Below, piece after piece: positions 38,620 through 47,834 of a stretch of 64,000 bases of DNA. Position numbers and translations under genes: made by a program. Source of the stretch: Actinomadura sp. NAK00032 (GTDB taxonomy: Bacteria; Actinomycetota; Actinomycetes; Streptosporangiales; Streptosporangiaceae); assembly GCF_013364275.1 (NCBI RefSeq), contig NZ_CP054932.1, forward strand, positions 9,114,001 through 9,178,000. The letters are read 5' to 3'. Each line of letters starts with the position of its first letter. Within the stretch, counting starts at the first letter, position 1. The notes under the pieces were generated by a model that saw only the letters and a program-made list of their open reading frames with translations, searched no databases and was not told where the DNA came from.

Positions 38620-39243
38620 TCAGGAGTGCCGGATATGGGAGGCGAGATAGGCGTGGATCATGCGCTCCGCCTCGGCGACGATCTCGGGGTCGCCCTCGGG
38701 GCTGCGGCGGAAGGCCATCTTCAGCACGGCGTCGCCCGCCTCGACCGCGATGGCGAGCGCGGTGGCGAGGCCGGGGGTGTCCTGGACGTCGAAGGTGTCC
38801 ACGATCATGCGGCGCAGCCGGTCGGCGACGACGGCGTTGTTGTCGGCGTCGGAGTCGAGCAGGTTGACGTCGGCGACGTCGCCGAAGCGCAGCACCCGGA
38901 AGCCGGGGACGGTGCGGTGCATCTCGACGAAGATCTCGATGATGGCGCCGACCGTGTCGGACCAGTCGCCGAACCCGCCCGCGGTCAGCCGCGCGGAGAT
39001 GCGGTCGCCGAACTCCTCCAGGTTGCGCAGGGCGAGGGCCTGCGCGACGGCGCGCTTGTCGGGGAAGAACTGGTACACCGAGCCGATCGCCACCTCGGCG
39101 CGCTGGGCGATGCGCGTCGTGGTGAGGCCGTCGTAGCCGTCCTCGTCGAGGATGTCCGCGCAGGCGTCGAGCATCCGCTGGACGCGTTCGGCGCTGCGGC
39201 GCTGGGCGGGACGGCGGCGGAGCGGGGTCCGGATCTCGGTCAC
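38620..39243 (-). CDS. TetR-family transcriptional regulator
   Basis: A 207-residue regulator. The N-terminal HTH is MLDACADILDEDGYDGLTTT, RIAQRAEVAIGSVYQFFPDK, RAVAQALA. The remaining helices form the ligand domain of the TetR_C_17-like type (WSDTVGAIIEIFVEMHRTVP then GFRVLRFGDVADVNLL). GTG 39243 is preceded by GGGGA; an in-frame ATG at 39279 would extend it by 12 residues. It diverges from the beta-glucosidase gene with 140 bp between, so it may control that gene and itself, though TetR regulators of this type are often linked to efflux or lipid genes instead. Confidence 0.9.
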   Translation of the reverse strand: MTEIRTPLRRRPAQRRSAERVQRMLDACADILDEDGYDGLTTTRIAQRAEVAIGSVYQFFPDKRAVAQALALRNLEEFGDRISARLTAGGFGDWSDTVGAIIEIFVEMHRTVPGFRVLRFGDVADVNLLDSDADNNAVVADRLRRMIVDTFDVQDTPGLATALAIAVEAGDAVLKMAFRRSPEGDPEIVAEAERMIHAYLASHIRHS

Positions 39244-39383
39244 CAGGCCATTGTCCCCGACCGCGGGGGTGCCCCGCATGGACCGCCTAGCCGTTCCCCA
39301 CCCCGGAGCCACCGGAGTCTTCCGCCCGCACCACCCCGCCACTAATATCCGAAGGCTATTCGCATTTTCGGGAGGGGATCGCG

Positions 39384-40679
39384 ATGGGGCTTCCGGAAGG
39401 CTTCCGCTGGGGCGTCGCCACCGCCGCCTACCAGATCGAGGGCGCGGTGGACGAGGACGGGAGGGGACCGTCCACCTGGGACACCTTCGCGCACACGCCG
39501 GGACGCGTCCGGGACGGGCACACCGGCGACGTCGCCTGCGACCACTACCACCGGTGGCCGGAGGACGTCGCGCTGATGTCGGGCCTCGGCGTCGGCGCCT
39601 ACCGGTTCTCGATCGCGTGGCCGCGCGTCCAGCCGTCCGGGAGCGGGCCGGTCAACGCCAAGGGCCTCGACTTCTACGACCGGCTCGTGGACGGGCTGCT
39701 CGCCGCCGGCATCTCCCCCGCCGCCACCCTCTACCACTGGGACCTCCCGCAACCGCTCGAAGACGCCGGCGGCTGGCTGGAACGTGACACGGCCTACCGG
39801 TTCGCCGAATTCTCCTACCTGGCCGCCGAGCGGCTCGCGGACCGCGTGGACTTGTGGATAACCCTGAACGAGCCCGTGGTCGTGACGGCCTACGGCTACG
39901 CGTTCGGCGTCTACGCGCCCGGCCGGGCCCTGATGCTGGACGCGCTCCCCACCGCGCACCACCAGCTCCTCGCGCACGGCCTCGCCGTCACCGCGCTGCG
40001 CAGCCGCAACGCCCGCGCCGTCGGCCTGGCGAACCACTACTCGCCGGCGTGGGCCGCGTCCCCCGCCGACCAGCCCGCCGCCGACGCGTTCGACGCGTTC
40101 ATGAACCGGCTGTTCACCGACCCCGTGCTGCTCGGCCGCTACCCCGACCTGATGGGGGACGCCCCGTACATCCGCTCGGCGGACATGTCGGTCATCGCCT
40201 CGCCCATCGACTTCCTCGGCGTGAACTACTACCAGCCGACGCGGCTGGCGACGCCGTCCGAGGGCCCGCTGCCGTTCGAGATGGCCGACATCACCGAGTA
40301 CCCCACGACCGGGATGGGCTGGCCCATCGTCCCGGACGCGTTCCTGTCGCTGCTCCGCACGCTCGACGCCCGCTACGACCTGCCGCCGCTCTACATCACG
40401 GAGAACGGGTGCTCGTTCCCCGACGAGGTCGGCGCGGACGGCACGGTGGACGACTCGTCCCGCATCGCGTTCATGGACGCCCACATCAAGGCCATGCGTA
40501 CCGCCGTCGCCGAGGGCGTCGACATCCGCGGCTACTTCGCGTGGTCCCTGCTGGACAACTTCGAATGGTCCGAGGGGTACCACCCGCGCTTCGGCCTGGT
40601 CCACGTCGACTACGAGACGCAGAAGCGCACCCCAAAGAAGTCCTACAGCTGGTACCGGGATCTCATAGCGTCGTCCTGA
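39384..40679 (+). CDS. bglA: Family 1 glycoside hydrolase, beta-glucosidase
   Basis: A 431-residue (beta/alpha)8 enzyme. The acid/base Glu is in ITLNEPVVV (about 159-167) and the nucleophile Glu in YITENGCSFP (about 339-348). Substrate-binding landmarks include the N-terminal GFRWGVATAAYQIEGA, LYHWDLPQPL and FAWSLLDNFEWSEGY. There is no signal peptide, so it hydrolyses imported disaccharides or glycosides in the cytoplasm. The length is standard for the family. GGGAGGGGA precedes ATG 39384. The divergent TetR gene may regulate it. No sugar ABC transporter adjoins it. Confidence 0.95.
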   Translation: MGLPEGFRWGVATAAYQIEGAVDEDGRGPSTWDTFAHTPGRVRDGHTGDVACDHYHRWPEDVALMSGLGVGAYRFSIAWPRVQPSGSGPVNAKGLDFYDRLVDGLLAAGISPAATLYHWDLPQPLEDAGGWLERDTAYRFAEFSYLAAERLADRVDLWITLNEPVVVTAYGYAFGVYAPGRALMLDALPTAHHQLLAHGLAVTALRSRNARAVGLANHYSPAWAASPADQPAADAFDAFMNRLFTDPVLLGRYPDLMGDAPYIRSADMSVIASPIDFLGVNYYQPTRLATPSEGPLPFEMADITEYPTTGMGWPIVPDAFLSLLRTLDARYDLPPLYITENGCSFPDEVGADGTVDDSSRIAFMDAHIKAMRTAVAEGVDIRGYFAWSLLDNFEWSEGYHPRFGLVHVDYETQKRTPKKSYSWYRDLIASS

Positions 40680-40698
40680 CCGGTTCTACGCTGGGCGT

Positions 40699-41112
40699 AT
40701 GCCCGTCGAAGGACAAGTCCTCGGTAGAGCCCTCAGGCAGGCCCAGTACCGGCACCACAGGGCCCTTGACGGCAGGCTCGCCGGCGTCGGCACGACGCTG
40801 GCGCAGTGGGACGCGCTGCGGGCGATCAGCCGCTCCCCGGGCGCGTCCGCCCGCGCGCTCGCCGCGGAGACGTTCCAGAGCGAGCAGGCGTTCGGGACGC
40901 TCGCCGGGCGCCTCGCCGCGCAGGGCCTCATCGACCGGCGCCCGGGCGCGGGCCGCAGCATCGAGCACCACCTCACGCCCGCCGGCGAGAAGACCCTGGC
41001 GGCCGGGCACGCCGTCGCCGACGAGGCCCTCGCCGAGCTCTTCGCCCCGCTGCCGGAGGACGACCGGGCCGCCCTCCTCGCCCTGCTCCTGCGGGTCGGC
41101 CGGGCGGACTGA
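40699..41112 (+). CDS. MarR-family transcriptional regulator
   Basis: A 137-residue winged-helix protein: SPGASARALAAETFQSEQAF as HTH, GTLAGRLAAQGLIDRRPGAG and the wing GRSIEHHLTPAGEK. The C-terminal helices are LAELFAPLPEDDRAALLALL. ATG 40699 has no Shine-Dalgarno; TTCTACGCT a few bases upstream could be a -10 for a leaderless mRNA. It follows the beta-glucosidase by only 19 nt, so read-through is possible. Targets are not evident. Confidence 0.88.
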   Translation: MPVEGQVLGRALRQAQYRHHRALDGRLAGVGTTLAQWDALRAISRSPGASARALAAETFQSEQAFGTLAGRLAAQGLIDRRPGAGRSIEHHLTPAGEKTLAAGHAVADEALAELFAPLPEDDRAALLALLLRVGRAD

Positions 41113-41177
41113 CCCCGCGCGCCCCGGCGGCCCTCCCGGATAGTCTTCTCTCTCCGCTTTCGCCGGGGAGGTAGTGG

Positions 41178-42911
41178 ATGCCGGAAAGCCGTCCGTTGCG
41201 CACCAACGACCCCCGCGAGGTGGGCGGATTCCGGCTCACGGCCAGGATCGGCGAGGGCGCCCAGGGCACCGTCTACCTGGGCGAGTCGGACGAGACCGGG
41301 CAGCGCGTCGCCGTGAAGCTGCTGCACGCCGACTTCGGCCGCGACCCGCGGGCCCGCACCGCGTTCGAGCGGGAGCTCGCCGCCGCCCGGCGCGTCGCCC
41401 CGTTCTGCACCGCGCGCGTCCTCGCCGCCACCGCCGACGACGACCTCCCGCACATCATCACCGAGTACGTCGACGGCCCGTCGCTGAAGGACCTGATCGC
41501 CGAGCGCGGCGCCGCGTCCCCCGACGAGCAGGTCCGGCTGGCGATCGGCACCGCGACCGCGCTGGCCGCGATCCACGAGGCGGGCGTCGTCCACCGCGAC
41601 TTCAAGCCGGCCAACGTGCTGCTCGGCCCGGACGGCCCGAAGGTCATCGACTTCGGCATCGCGCGGCCGCTCGACGCCACGTCCGCCACCATGACCGGCG
41701 CCGTCGGCACGCCCGCCTACATGGCGCCCGAGCAGGTGTCGGGCTCGTCCGGCGGCGCGCCGGTGGACATGTTCGCGTGGGCCTGCACGATGGCGTTCGC
41801 CGCCAACGGGGTGCCGCCGTTCGGCAGCGACTCCGTCCCGGCGATCATGCAGCGCATCCTGTACGGGGAGCCGGAGCTCGGCGCGCTGACCGGGCGGCTG
41901 CGCGAGCTGGCGGCGTCCTGCCTGGCCAAGGACCCGGCGGACCGGCTCACCGCCACGCAGGTGCTCCAGCGGCTCCTCGGCATCGGACCGGACGCGAACC
42001 TCCTCGCCGAGGGCACCTCCGCCGCCACCCGCCCGACCGGCGCCGCCCCGAGCGCACCTCCGCCGCCCGCCACTCCGTGGACGCCGCCCACCGCTCCCGC
42101 GCCGCCCTTCGGCGGGGGCACGGCTCCCGGTGCGGGCCCCGTCGGGCTGCCGCCCGGGTTCCCCGCCGCAGGGACGACGCGTCCGGCGGAAGGACGGAGC
42201 AAGCGTCCGCTGCTGGTCGCCGGTGCGGCGGCCGGTGTGCTGCTGGTGGTGGGCGGGCTCACCACCGCGATCCTGCTGAACGGCGACGACGATCCCGGCG
42301 CGAAGAACACCGGCGCCCCCAACAGCGGCGAGCCGGTCGCGCAGACGACGCCGGCCGGAGCCAAATGCAACTACCCGCCCTCGTCCAGCAGCCAGGTCAA
42401 GTTCGTCGGGACACCCCCGGTCAGCCCGTCCCGACTACCCACCAAGGCCACCATCAAGACCAACGTGGGCGTCCTGGAACTGGAACTGGACCCGGCGGCC
42501 CCCTGCACGGTGAACTCGCTGGCGTTTCTCGTGAAACAGAACTTCTACAAGGGCACGTCGTGCCACCGCCTGACCACGAGCCCGAGCCTGAAGGTCCTGC
42601 AATGCGGTGACCCGAACGGGACCGGAGCCGGAGGCGCGTCGTACGTGTTCGCCAACGAGAACACGTCCGCGCCCTACAACAGAGGCACCGTGGCCATGGC
42701 CAACGCGGGCCCCGGCACCAACAGCAGCCAGTTCTTCATCCTCTACGGGGACGCACCGGCCATCGAGCACTCCTATTCGGTCTTCGGGCAGGTCACCTCC
42801 GGCCTGAACGTGCTCGACCGGGTCGCCGAGAAGGGCACGGCGAGCGGTGAGGACGACGGCCCGCCCCGGCAGAAGGTCACGATCAACGAGTTCACCACCT
42901 CCGCGGCGTAG
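41178..42911 (+). CDS. Transmembrane Ser/Thr protein kinase fused to an extracytoplasmic cyclophilin (PPIase)
   Basis: A 577-residue fusion. The kinase domain (about 17-270) is complete: GEGAQGTVYLG loop, Lys47, HRDFKPAN with Asp141, DFG 158-160, GTPAYMAPEQ. A Pro/Ala-rich linker (about 280-335) leads to one membrane helix (about 343-367). The outside part (about 415-575) is a cyclophilin: HRLTT, LKVLQCGDPNGTGAGG, GTVAMANAGPGTNSSQFFI and HSYSVFGQV, so the catalytic Arg, Gln and Phe positions appear retained. Cyclophilins isomerise prolyl bonds. In place of the usual PASTA or NHL sensor this kinase presents a PPIase, which may act as enzyme, sensor or both. GGGAGG precedes ATG 41178. Confidence 0.92.
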   Translation: MPESRPLRTNDPREVGGFRLTARIGEGAQGTVYLGESDETGQRVAVKLLHADFGRDPRARTAFERELAAARRVAPFCTARVLAATADDDLPHIITEYVDGPSLKDLIAERGAASPDEQVRLAIGTATALAAIHEAGVVHRDFKPANVLLGPDGPKVIDFGIARPLDATSATMTGAVGTPAYMAPEQVSGSSGGAPVDMFAWACTMAFAANGVPPFGSDSVPAIMQRILYGEPELGALTGRLRELAASCLAKDPADRLTATQVLQRLLGIGPDANLLAEGTSAATRPTGAAPSAPPPPATPWTPPTAPAPPFGGGTAPGAGPVGLPPGFPAAGTTRPAEGRSKRPLLVAGAAAGVLLVVGGLTTAILLNGDDDPGAKNTGAPNSGEPVAQTTPAGAKCNYPPSSSSQVKFVGTPPVSPSRLPTKATIKTNVGVLELELDPAAPCTVNSLAFLVKQNFYKGTSCHRLTTSPSLKVLQCGDPNGTGAGGASYVFANENTSAPYNRGTVAMANAGPGTNSSQFFILYGDAPAIEHSYSVFGQVTSGLNVLDRVAEKGTASGEDDGPPRQKVTINEFTTSAA

Positions 42912-43048
42912 CGCGCCCGCTTCTCATGGGTTCTCGTATTCGGCGCTTCTGCGTCTCCTGACCTATCACCCGTCGTACCGGTCGGCTTTAATGCGATCGA
43001 CTCGCCCCGGCGAGCGCATACCTGAACACCGGAGGACGGGGATCCGCA

Positions 43049-44572
43049 GTGGAGGACCTGCGACCTGAAGACCCTCGCACGGTCGGCCGATACGCGCTGT
43101 CGGCCCGGCTGGGCGCGGGCGGGATGGGGCAGGTGTTCCTCGGCTCGTCACCGGGCGGGCGCCCCGTGGCGGTCAAGCTCGTCCATCCGGGGCTGGCCTC
43201 CGACGCCGAGTTCCGGCGGCGCTTCAAACGCGAGGTCGAGGCGGCGCGCCAGGTCGGCGGCTTCCACACCGCGCCGGTCGTGGACGCGGATCTGGACGCC
43301 CCCGTTCCGTGGCTGGTCACGGCCTATGTCCCCGGGCCGTCGCTCGCCGCCGCCGTCGCCGAGCACGGGCCGCTCCCGCTGGAGTCGGCGCTCGTGCTGG
43401 GCGCCGGGCTGGCGGAGGCTCTGGAGGCCATCCACGAGGCAGGCGTCGTGCACCGCGACCTCAAGCCCTCGAACGTCCTGCTCGCCGCGGACGGCCCGCG
43501 CGTCATCGACTTCGGCATCGCGCGCGCCGTGGACGCGTCCGGCGTCACCGCGCACGCCGGGACGCCCGGCTTCATGGCGCCCGAACTGCTGTCCGAGGGG
43601 TCGGTCACGCCCGCCTGCGACGTCTTCGCCCTCGGCGCCGTCCTCGCGCACGTCATGGGTGTGCGGCCCTTCGGCGAAGGACCGTCGGAGGCCCTGGTCT
43701 ACCGGGTCGTCCACAAGGAACCTCAGCTGGACGGCCTGCCCGATCCGATCCGGGGAATCGTCGCGAGCTGCCTCGCCAAGGACCCGGCGGCGCGTCCGAA
43801 GCCGCCGGAACTGCTGGGGGCGCTGTCCCCGGCCGGCCGGACCGGTGCCTGGCTTCCGCAGCCCGTCCAGGAGATGCTGACCCGCTATCCCACCACCGGG
43901 ACCGGCCCCGGGGCCGGAACCAATCCCGGAGCCGGGCTCGGTTGGACGGCCGTCGCCCCTGAGACCCGCGGCTCCGACTCCCCTCTTCAGTCCGGCCCAC
44001 ATGCCGCCACGCGGCTTCCGCCCGTACTGTTCAAGGGCAGGAGGACGCCCGTCGCGCTGGCGCTCGTGGGGCATTCCCTTCGCTTCCTGCTCGGCCTCGT
44101 TCTCGGCCTCTTGGCCTTGAAAGGCGTGGTCAGCATGGCGGCATCCGACGGTGACGCCTTCCTCACGCTGATCCTCGCGGTGCTCTTCGTGATGGCGATC
44201 GCGCTCGTCCGTGTTCCCGTGATCTGGCTCGTCCCGCTCATCAGGGACCTGCTGACCCCGTGCGACCTGGAGGTCAGCCACAACGGCATCCAGGTCCGGT
44301 TCGCCGGCCGGCTCGTCCGCTACCCGTGGCACGGGATCGGCCGCGTGGTGGTCCGCCGCGCGGAATCGCCCGCCGGATGGTCGCTCTGCGTATCCCCCGC
44401 GGTCGGCACCGGCCAGCCGCCGCCCAGGGGGCCGCGCACGATGCTGTGCTACCTGGAGAGGAAGACGGGCTGGATCGTCGTCATGCCCGTCCACCGGATC
44501 AAGGGCTCCCGGCGCGAGCTCGAAGGCGTCCTCATGCGGTATGCGGGCCCGCGCTGGGGCGGCAACGGCTGA
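43049..44572 (+). CDS. Membrane Ser/Thr protein kinase with two-TM C-terminal domain
   Basis: A 507-residue protein. The kinase domain (about 14-265) has GAGGMGQVFLG, Lys43, HRDLKPSN with Asp137, DFGIARAVD and GTPGFMAPELL; all core residues are present. A Gly/Pro-rich linker is followed by two membrane helices (about 335-360 and 370-395, joined by a short loop) and a C-terminal cytoplasmic domain of about 100 residues (CDLEVSHNGIQVRFAGRLVR), a small PH-like, beta-rich unit. Both ends therefore lie inside the cell, unlike classic receptor kinases. It follows the kinase-cyclophilin gene by 137 nt. GTG 43049 has GGGGAT upstream. Confidence 0.9.
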   Translation: MEDLRPEDPRTVGRYALSARLGAGGMGQVFLGSSPGGRPVAVKLVHPGLASDAEFRRRFKREVEAARQVGGFHTAPVVDADLDAPVPWLVTAYVPGPSLAAAVAEHGPLPLESALVLGAGLAEALEAIHEAGVVHRDLKPSNVLLAADGPRVIDFGIARAVDASGVTAHAGTPGFMAPELLSEGSVTPACDVFALGAVLAHVMGVRPFGEGPSEALVYRVVHKEPQLDGLPDPIRGIVASCLAKDPAARPKPPELLGALSPAGRTGAWLPQPVQEMLTRYPTTGTGPGAGTNPGAGLGWTAVAPETRGSDSPLQSGPHAATRLPPVLFKGRRTPVALALVGHSLRFLLGLVLGLLALKGVVSMAASDGDAFLTLILAVLFVMAIALVRVPVIWLVPLIRDLLTPCDLEVSHNGIQVRFAGRLVRYPWHGIGRVVVRRAESPAGWSLCVSPAVGTGQPPPRGPRTMLCYLERKTGWIVVMPVHRIKGSRRELEGVLMRYAGPRWGGNG

Positions 44573-44581
44573 CCCCGGGCC

Positions 44582-44608
44582 GGGGGCGGCCTCCCCGAGG
44601 CCGCCCCC
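44582..44608 (+). terminator. Stem-loop terminator after the second kinase
   Basis: Perfect 12-bp arms GGGGGCGGCCTC / GAGGCCGCCCCC with a CCC loop, 9 nt after the stop. Confidence 0.85.
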
Positions 44609-44627
44609 CGACTGGAATGATCGCGGC

Positions 44628-44912
44628 ATGGATTCGCTGGACGAGGTGCGGGCCCGGATCGACGGCATCGACGGCGAGCTCGTCCGCCTGCTGGCCGAGC
44701 GGCAGGGCCTGGTGCGCGCCGCCGCCGCCTTCAAGACCGACGAGCGGGCCGTCCGCGCGCCGGACCGCGTGGAGCGGGTCGTCGCGCTGGCGCGGCGGCG
44801 GGCGGCGGACGCGGGCCTCGCGCCCGAGGTCGCGGAGGCCGTCTGGCGGGCGATGATCGCCGCGTTCATCGACCTGGAGCTGGCGGAGCACGCCGCTCAG
44901 CGCCCGAGCTGA
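44628..44912 (+). CDS. AroQ-type chorismate mutase
   Basis: A 94-residue all-helical protein. Helix 1 carries VRARIDGIDGELVRLLAERQ, then LVRAAAAFK; the family's catalytic Arg and Lys positions can be matched here. The last helix is VAEAVWRAMIAAFIDLELAE. The enzyme rearranges chorismate to prephenate for Phe/Tyr synthesis; a related isochorismate-pyruvate lyase activity cannot be excluded from sequence. ATG 44628 lies 20 nt after a terminator, with GGAATGA as a weak ribosome site. Its 3' end overlaps the convergent membrane-protein gene by 16 nt. Confidence 0.88.
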   Translation: MDSLDEVRARIDGIDGELVRLLAERQGLVRAAAAFKTDERAVRAPDRVERVVALARRRAADAGLAPEVAEAVWRAMIAAFIDLELAEHAAQRPS

Positions 44913-45439
44913 CCCGAGAGCCGCGCCGCGACCGGTCCCGTCCGGCGGCGGTAGTAGTGGACGGTCAGCACCGCCAGCAGCGGCCCCCAGGCGAGGAAGG
45001 GCGCGTAGGCGAGCGTCATCACGGCCCCGGCGAAGCCGTGCGGGCTGCCGCTGTCGGACATCGCGTCCGTCCAGCCGGAGGCGCCCACCAGGCCCAGGGC
45101 CGTGACCGCAGCCGCCCCGAGCGACGCCGCGCCCACGGCGAACGGCACGGGCACGCGCCGCCCGCCGACGAGCGGGAACCAGCGCGGGAACACCTCGCCC
45201 CAGGGCCGGACCAGCCCGAACGCGAGCAGCGCGAAGAGCTCCGAGAGGATGCTCAGCGAGAAGACGTACGGGGTGCCGATCGGATGCGGGAAGTCGGTCA
45301 TCTCGCCGCCCTCGGCGAACCCCATCGGCACGCCGAGGCCGAGGGCGATCCGCCACAGCCCGGACGGCAGGACGGTGAGCGGGATGAGGTGGGCGACCCG
45401 GTCGGCCCACGCGGGCACCGGACGGGCGGTGGCGGTCAT
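44897..45439 (-). CDS. Four-TM membrane protein, function unknown
   Basis: A 180-residue protein with about four membrane helices (around 18-40, 65-88, 98-120 and 138-162) and a conserved-looking loop GFAEGGEMTDFPHPIGTPYV. AAAGGAGG lies 5 nt before ATG 45439. Similar proteins are frequent in actinomycetes, but I know no function. The last 16 nt overlap the convergent chorismate mutase gene. Confidence 0.75.
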   Translation of the reverse strand: MTATARPVPAWADRVAHLIPLTVLPSGLWRIALGLGVPMGFAEGGEMTDFPHPIGTPYVFSLSILSELFALLAFGLVRPWGEVFPRWFPLVGGRRVPVPFAVGAASLGAAAVTALGLVGASGWTDAMSDSGSPHGFAGAVMTLAYAPFLAWGPLLAVLTVHYYRRRTGPVAARLSGQLGR

Positions 45440-45571
45440 GAAGTCCTCCTTTGATCGGCAGGACTTCATGCTCGTCGGGGCCGCTCCTCCGCCACGTCCC
45501 CCGCGAGAACCGTGATCTTCCCCCGCCCGGGGGAAACGGACCGCCCGGCGGGGAAGCGGACCCTGCGGCCG

Positions 45572-46813
45572 CTACGCGTTCGCGCGCTCGGCGCCGAGGA
45601 CGCCCAGGGGGTCGGCCAGCAGCGCCGCGAAGCCCAGTTCGGCGGCGCCCGCCAGCGTCGCGTCGTAGCCGAGGGCGGCGGTGCGGAGCGCGACGCGCTC
45701 CCGCGACACCGGCAGGCCGCTCGTCCGGACGCGGGCCCGGACCCGCGGCGCCGCGCCCCGGTAGATCTCGCTCAGCATGCCGCCGAAGACGACGACGCCG
45801 GGATTGAACAGGTTGATCAGGTTGACGACGCCGATGCCGAGCCAGCCGCCGACCCGGTCCAGGGCCTCGCGGGCCGCCGGGTCCCCCTGCTCGGCCGCCG
45901 CGACGACCGCGCGCACGCCGTCCCGGCCGAGCGGCCCGCCGGCGCGTCCGGCGGCCTCCAGCAGCGCCGGTTCGCCGACCTCCGCCTCCAGGCAGCCGCG
46001 CGAACCGCAGTTGCAGGGCCGCCCGTCGTACGGGTTGACGATCATGTGGCCGAGTTCGGCGGCGTAGCCCTCGTCGCCGTCCAGCAGCCGGCCGCCGACG
46101 ATGATGCCGCCGCCCACCCCGACGTCCCCGTGCAGGTAGACGAGGTTGCGGCTGCCGACGCCCGCGCCGCGCACGTACTCGGCCAGCGCGCCGAGGTGGG
46201 CCTCGTTGCCGACCACCACGGGCAGCCCGAGCCCCAGCCGGCGGCCGAGTTCCGGGCCGACGTCGAGGTCGGTCCAGCCCATGGTGGGCGCCAGCCGCAC
46301 CTTGCCGTCGACGGCCCTGATCATGCCGCAGTACGACACGCCGACGCCGACGCACTCGGCTCCGCCGGGCGCGGCGGCCACGAGGGCGTCGCCGAACCCG
46401 GCGAGGGCGCCGACCACCTCGTCGAGGTCGTCCTGGCCGCGGCGGCGCGGCGCCTCCCGGCGCTCCAGCAGCGTCCCGCCGAGGCCGACCCTGGCGGCGA
46501 CGAGCCGGTCCACGGCGACGTCGAAGGCCAGCACGTACGCCCGCGCGCTCTGCGCGCGGACGACCAGCGACGGCCGGCCCGCGCGGCCCGTCGCCGCCGC
46601 GGGCTCCTCCCGCACCAGCCCCGTGGCGGCCAGCTTCGCGATCAGCGTGAGGATCGTGCTCCGGTTGACGCCCATCCGCTCGGCCAGCTCGGTGCGCGAC
46701 ACCGCCCCGTCCCGGTGCACCTCCCGCAGCACGGCGCCGGCGTTGCGCCGCCGCGTCGGCTGCGCCGCCTGCCGCGCGGGGCCGGTGACACCCGACAGGA
46801 GAGAGGAGGACAT
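45572..46813 (-). CDS. ROK-family transcriptional regulator (NagC/XylR type)
   Basis: A 413-residue protein. The N-terminal winged HTH is about 20-75 (VSRTELAERMGVNRSTILTL). The ROK sugar-kinase fold follows, with the zinc motif CNCGSRGCLEAE (about 258-269), HGDVGVGGGIIVGG as part of the phosphate-binding region and AAELGHMIVNPYDG with the Glu/His pair. The domain order is that of sugar-responsive repressors. Start uncertain between ATG 46813 and an in-frame codon at 46831. No sugar transporter or catabolic gene adjoins it, so its regulon lies elsewhere. Confidence 0.93.
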   Translation of the reverse strand: MSSSLLSGVTGPARQAAQPTRRRNAGAVLREVHRDGAVSRTELAERMGVNRSTILTLIAKLAATGLVREEPAAATGRAGRPSLVVRAQSARAYVLAFDVAVDRLVAARVGLGGTLLERREAPRRRGQDDLDEVVGALAGFGDALVAAAPGGAECVGVGVSYCGMIRAVDGKVRLAPTMGWTDLDVGPELGRRLGLGLPVVVGNEAHLGALAEYVRGAGVGSRNLVYLHGDVGVGGGIIVGGRLLDGDEGYAAELGHMIVNPYDGRPCNCGSRGCLEAEVGEPALLEAAGRAGGPLGRDGVRAVVAAAEQGDPAAREALDRVGGWLGIGVVNLINLFNPGVVVFGGMLSEIYRGAAPRVRARVRTSGLPVSRERVALRTAALGYDATLAGAAELGFAALLADPLGVLGAERANA

Positions 46814-46931
46814 GGCGCCCACGCTACCCAAGGAGCGTCCCCGGCCCTATCGCGGCGGGATGAGAACCGGGTTCCCCGGGCGTTGGAGAAGAGAGCGAGC
46901 ATCGCCCCCTGACCAGGAAGGACATTGACCG

Positions 46932-47129
46932 ATGGCCCTGAAGCGACCGTCCTTCCTGCCGTCGCTGGACGAACTCGAACGGCAGGCCGAGGCACGCTCG
47001 GCCGACCGCGGCCGCCCCGGCTCCCACTTCGACCACCCGACGGCGAAGAACGTCTTCATCGCCGTCCTGATCATCACCGTGCTCGCCCACGTCGTCGGCG
47101 GCATCGTCTTCGTCCTCCTCGGCCACTGA
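46932..47129 (+). CDS. Small single-pass membrane protein
   Basis: A 65-residue protein: a polar N-terminus (MALKRPSFLPSLDELERQAE) and one C-terminal membrane helix (about 40-62, VFIAVLIITVLAHVVGGIVF). GGAAGGAC lies before ATG 46932. It diverges from the ROK regulator. Function unknown. Confidence 0.75.
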   Translation: MALKRPSFLPSLDELERQAEARSADRGRPGSHFDHPTAKNVFIAVLIITVLAHVVGGIVFVLLGH

Positions 47130-47183
47130 CCCGTCGGCAAAAACGGGATGCGGCCGGCTGCGCGGACCCGCCATCGTGAGGGG

Positions 47184-47834
47184 ATGCTGGTCGACCATTT
47201 CCCGCTGCTCGGGCTCCGGTTGCGGACACCGCGGCTCGAACTGCGGCTGCCGTCCCCGGAGGAACTCGGCGCGCTGGCGGACGTCGCGGCGGAAGGCGTC
47301 CACGCACCGGACACGATGCCGTTCATGGTCCCGTGGACGGACCGGGCGCCCGCCGAGATCGCCCGGGGCGTCGTCCAGCACCACTGGGAGACGCTCGGAC
47401 GCTGGTCGCCCGGGAACTGGCAGCTCAACCTCAGCGTCTTCCACGCCGGTGAGATCGTCGGCCAGCAGGATCTCAGGGCCCGCGACCTGGCCGTCCTGCG
47501 CCAGGTGCACAGCGGCTCGTGGCTCGGCATGCGGCACCACGGGCAGGGAATCGGCACGGAGATGAGAGCCGCCGTCCTGCATCTGGCCTTCGCCGGGCTC
47601 GGCGCCGACGAGGCCCTTTCCAGCGCCTTCGCCGACAGCCACGCGTCGCGCGCGGTATCGCGCAAGCTCGGCTATACCGACAACGGCATCGGGCGCCAGG
47701 TCATTCGCGGCGCGGCGGCCATCGAGCACCACGTGCGCCTCACCCGCGCGGGCTGGGAGAAGCACGCCACCGTTCCCGTCACCGTCGAGGGCCTCGCCCC
47801 CTGCCTTCCCATGTTCGGAGTCACCGACCGATGA
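47184..47834 (+). CDS. GNAT-family N-acetyltransferase (RimJ/RimL-like)
   Basis: A 216-residue acetyltransferase of the Acetyltransf_3 group: LRTPRLELRLPSPEELGALA at the start, then the acetyl-CoA pyrophosphate loop SWLGMRHHGQGIGTEMRAAV and SHASRAVSRKLGYTDNG near the C-terminus. Such enzymes acetylate protein N-termini, aminoglycosides or small amines; the acceptor is not predictable here. ATG 47184 follows GTGAGGGG with almost no spacing, so translation may be weak or the message leaderless. Its stop overlaps the next start (ATGA), so it is coupled to the methyltransferase. Confidence 0.9.
   Translation: MLVDHFPLLGLRLRTPRLELRLPSPEELGALADVAAEGVHAPDTMPFMVPWTDRAPAEIARGVVQHHWETLGRWSPGNWQLNLSVFHAGEIVGQQDLRARDLAVLRQVHSGSWLGMRHHGQGIGTEMRAAVLHLAFAGLGADEALSSAFADSHASRAVSRKLGYTDNGIGRQVIRGAAAIEHHVRLTRAGWEKHATVPVTVEGLAPCLPMFGVTDR

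Noticed and set aside
39330..39383. CGAA/TTCG words between tetR and the beta-glucosidase gene as a TetR operator
   Set aside because: Arms of only 4-5 bp with irregular spacing; cannot be told from chance.
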